Assembly: GCF_009864005.1 (NCBI RefSeq)
Contig: NZ_WEZQ01000001.1
Span: 124,001 to 188,000 of the forward strand
Origin: Furfurilactobacillus milii
Lineage (GTDB): Bacteria; Bacillota; Bacilli; Lactobacillales; Lactobacillaceae
Reading direction: 5' to 3'
Length of the DNA: 64,000 nucleotides
This document shows, piece after piece, positions 62,259 to 64,000 of the stretch. Position 1 is the stretch's first letter, and every line of letters starts with the position of its first letter. Below the pieces are notes generated by a model. That model was not told the DNA's origin. It saw only the letters and a list, made by a program, of their open reading frames with translations, and ran no database searches. A program made the translations under genes and the position numbers.

Positions 62259-64000
62259 TTAATTATGCGTTGTTTCACGTGAAACGGTGTAACTTAATTG
62301 ATCATTGTTTACAAGACCAGATACCGGGTTGCCGCCAATTGCACTCCCTGTTGCTGAAAATGTTGGATCATCATTTCCATATACTTTCGTGGTGTTGTTT
62401 GCTGTGATCAGAATTGGTCGTGGTGTAATCGTAAATGTCGCAGAATCACCAGGCACCAAGATGTAATTTGGATTAGGATTTTCTGCAGCAGATACAGATA
62501 TTGTGTAAGTGCCAACGCTATCTTTGCCATCGGCGCTTGAGGTTCGTTTGACCTGATAAATATTGTCATCACCAATTACGATGCCAATGTTAGGGTCACC
62601 GTTCAGTGCCTCAGGTGTATTAACGTTGAAGATATCACTAGGGTCAGGTTGACCATAAACTTTTGAACCCGGTTTCGGTGTAACGCGCACCTTTTTAGGC
62701 ATAATAGTGAAAATGCCAGTTGGAAGTTCACTCAGATTAACATTACTAAAGTCGTACGTTGGGTTTGCTTGTCTGAGGGCATCCAAGCCTAACTGATTTA
62801 GTGACAACACATAAGTCCCAACATCTTTACCTGCTGTGCGGGTGAAGTCTGCTGATGTTAAGGAACCACTATTCATCAGTGTGGTTGTAGTACCACTGAC
62901 GTCGTTTAAAGTCACAGTATATTGAGTATCAAGTTGATTATCATCGGTCGTTTTACCGTCGTAGACTTTCGAACCACTGAGGGTAACTTTGAGCCAATGT
63001 CCATATAATGTGACGTTATTAGCGCCAGTGGCAATGTCATTAAGGCTTGGCGTAGTCGTCGCAGTTGTTGTTTCAGAAGTGCTCCAGCCGAGTAATGGCA
63101 AGTTGAAAACATTGAGTGAACTTTGTGTTAAGGCACGAACGGTGCTGTTCTTTTCGGCCGAAATAACTTGGTTAGGAATACTTTGATTGTCTGGATCGTT
63201 TGGTACAAAGGTGACGCTGATGGTTGATTCTTTGGTTGCGTACCGTTCGGTGAAGGTTAACGTTTGATCGGCAGAGGCAGCACTGACATTAACTAAGTTA
63301 TGGTCGATTTTGACGAAGTCGCCAGGTAGGTAGTTGTGCTTTTTGCCATCTTGATCCGTGTATGACCATCCGAGAAAGACCTCGTCAGAGTTTGCAGACC
63401 AATTAGCTGGTTCATCTGCCAAACGGATGGTAGTCCCTAAGCCATATTTACTGTTGTCAGAAACTGGAGATTTATGGTCGCTACCGACTTGATAAGCAAT
63501 ATTGAAATGCACAGCGTCATAGGACCCGAAAACGTTGTAATCACGGGTAATTAAAAGTCCATTTTTAAGAGCAACAGCAGAGCTACCAACCATGTAGTTC
63601 CAGTTTAAAAAGCGACCACGGTCAGGATCAATTGTGCTTGCGTTATAGGTTGCTGGCGTCTTTGCTTCGTCATTTTGGGCGTAAGCTTGTGCCAAACCAG
63701 TTAGCTCTTTACCATTAACCATGTCATTGTAATCGGCGTAGTAGTGGATGTGATAAGTTGACTCAGTCCATTTGGCGAATAACGTGACATTACGAGCGGG
63801 CATTGTTGAAAATTCTGGTTGCCCATTTTGGGTAAACGGTTGTGTCCCATTGGCATCAACATACCAGCCATCGAAGACATAGCCAGCGCGTGAAGGTGTT
63901 GGGAAGTTGGCAGAGGAGATGTTGGAGCCAAATACGTAATCTCTTGAAGTAGGCGATGCAATAGGTGTCTGCTCATCAAAAGAAAGTGTGTAGCGTTGAC
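62259..64000 (-). pseudogene. Upstream part of the split MBG/MucBP adhesin gene
   Basis: The frame is open from the window edge to TAA at 62259-62261. It encodes InlB-type (Flg_new) repeats (SRAGYVFDGWYVDANG, then RNVTLFAKW), a beta-rich stretch, and MBG domains (KVYDGKTTDDNQ, KVYGQPDPSD, TTKVYGNDDPTFSATG). The last MBG domain breaks off in LSYTVSRET, which then runs into four ICE-encoded residues and a stop. The missing half of the domain is at the left junction (1-2297). In the integrated state the protein would be released without repeats or anchor. Its start lies outside the window. Confidence 0.85.
62271..62286. other. attR, overlapping a parS-like site
   Basis: TGTTTCACGTGAAACG contains the 14-base palindrome GTTTCACGTGAAAC and matches the parS consensus at 15 of 16 positions. 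The shared core is 62271-62281. The bases to the right belong to the host gene and encode V-S-R-E-T of the MBG domain. Confidence 0.75.

Larger units (their letters stand above)
2229..62281. mobile_element. Tn916-family integrative and conjugative element (about 60 kb)
   Basis: The boundaries are an 11-bp direct repeat TGTTTCACGTG at 2229-2239 and 62271-62281, exactly where one MBG domain is split. Inside lie an integrase and excisionase candidate at the left end, a complete Tn916-like transfer module (orf23 to orf13 homologues), oriT, an Orf7/Orf8-like regulatory pair, and about 38 kb of cargo between orf13 and xis, where Tn916 carries tet(M). The cargo is mainly surface proteins and regulators; no antibiotic resistance gene was recognised. 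An identical 20-bp repeat sits 63 bp inside the left core and 87 bp inside the right core. The 24-bp oriT repeat resembles that of ICEBs1. Excision or mobility is inferred, and the orf14 nonsense codon may limit it. Confidence 0.88.

Overview
The window looks like a lactobacillus chromosome (family Lactobacillaceae). The basis is a set of very large surface proteins with KxYKxGKxW-type signal peptides, MBG and MucBP repeats and LPQTG-type sortase signals, next to a low-GC Gram-positive Tn916/ICEBs1-type conjugation module. Species cannot be fixed from the sequence.

Nearly the whole window is one integrative and conjugative element (ICE) of about 60 kb, between a shared 11-bp core at 2229-2239 (left) and 62271-62281 (right). 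It has split a chromosomal adhesin gene: the upstream part is at 62259-64000 (minus strand, running off the window) and the downstream part at 1-2297 (minus strand, also running off). The cut falls inside one MBG domain, and joining the halves at the core restores an uninterrupted reading frame. Both junctions match, fully or with one mismatch, the ParB/Spo0J site parS (TGTTnCACGTGAAACA).

Layout, left to right. 2.3-3.7 kb: tyrosine integrase and a DUF3173-type excisionase candidate. 3.9-5.1 kb: small genes, including a frameshifted DUF3781 gene. 5.2-9.3 kb: a redox/electrophile cargo operon (DJ-1/PfpI protein, unknown 651-aa protein, quinone-type oxidoreductase) with a divergent HxlR regulator. 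9.4-33.9 kb: surface-protein cargo, namely an LPQTS-anchored repeat adhesin, an anchorless Big_2-like protein, a decayed anchor relic, an amidohydrolase, a 3579-aa LPQTG adhesin and a shorter anchorless paralogue of its N-terminal part. 34.4-35.6 kb: a Tn916 Orf8/Orf7-like pair and a TetR regulator. 35.9-41.9 kb: a secreted 59-residue peptide divergent from a tandem array of six XRE-plus-TPR (RRNPP-type) regulators. 41.9-58.0 kb: the conjugation module in Tn916 order reversed (orf13 tcpC, orf14, orf15, orf16, orf17 tcpE, orf18 ardA, orf19 tcpD, orf20 relaxase, oriT, orf21 tcpA, three small paralogues, orf22, orf23). Two plus-strand cargo genes, one of them a SEFIR/TIR-domain protein, lie between oriT and tcpA. 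58.1-62.1 kb: a thioester-domain/SpaA LPQTG adhesin at the right end.

How the parts fit. As in Tn916, int/xis lie at the downstream end and the transfer genes read away from the other end, so circularisation would place the transfer operon downstream of int transcription. Four large surface proteins and the thioester adhesin suggest a colonisation or cell-contact cargo. The RRNPP array and peptide are the best candidate for a density-sensing control layer. Signs of wear are an in-frame amber codon in orf14, a frameshift in the DUF3781 gene, a truncated fourth RRNPP gene, a tcpA relic and an adhesin-anchor relic. No tRNA, rRNA, CRISPR array or insertion sequence was recognised.
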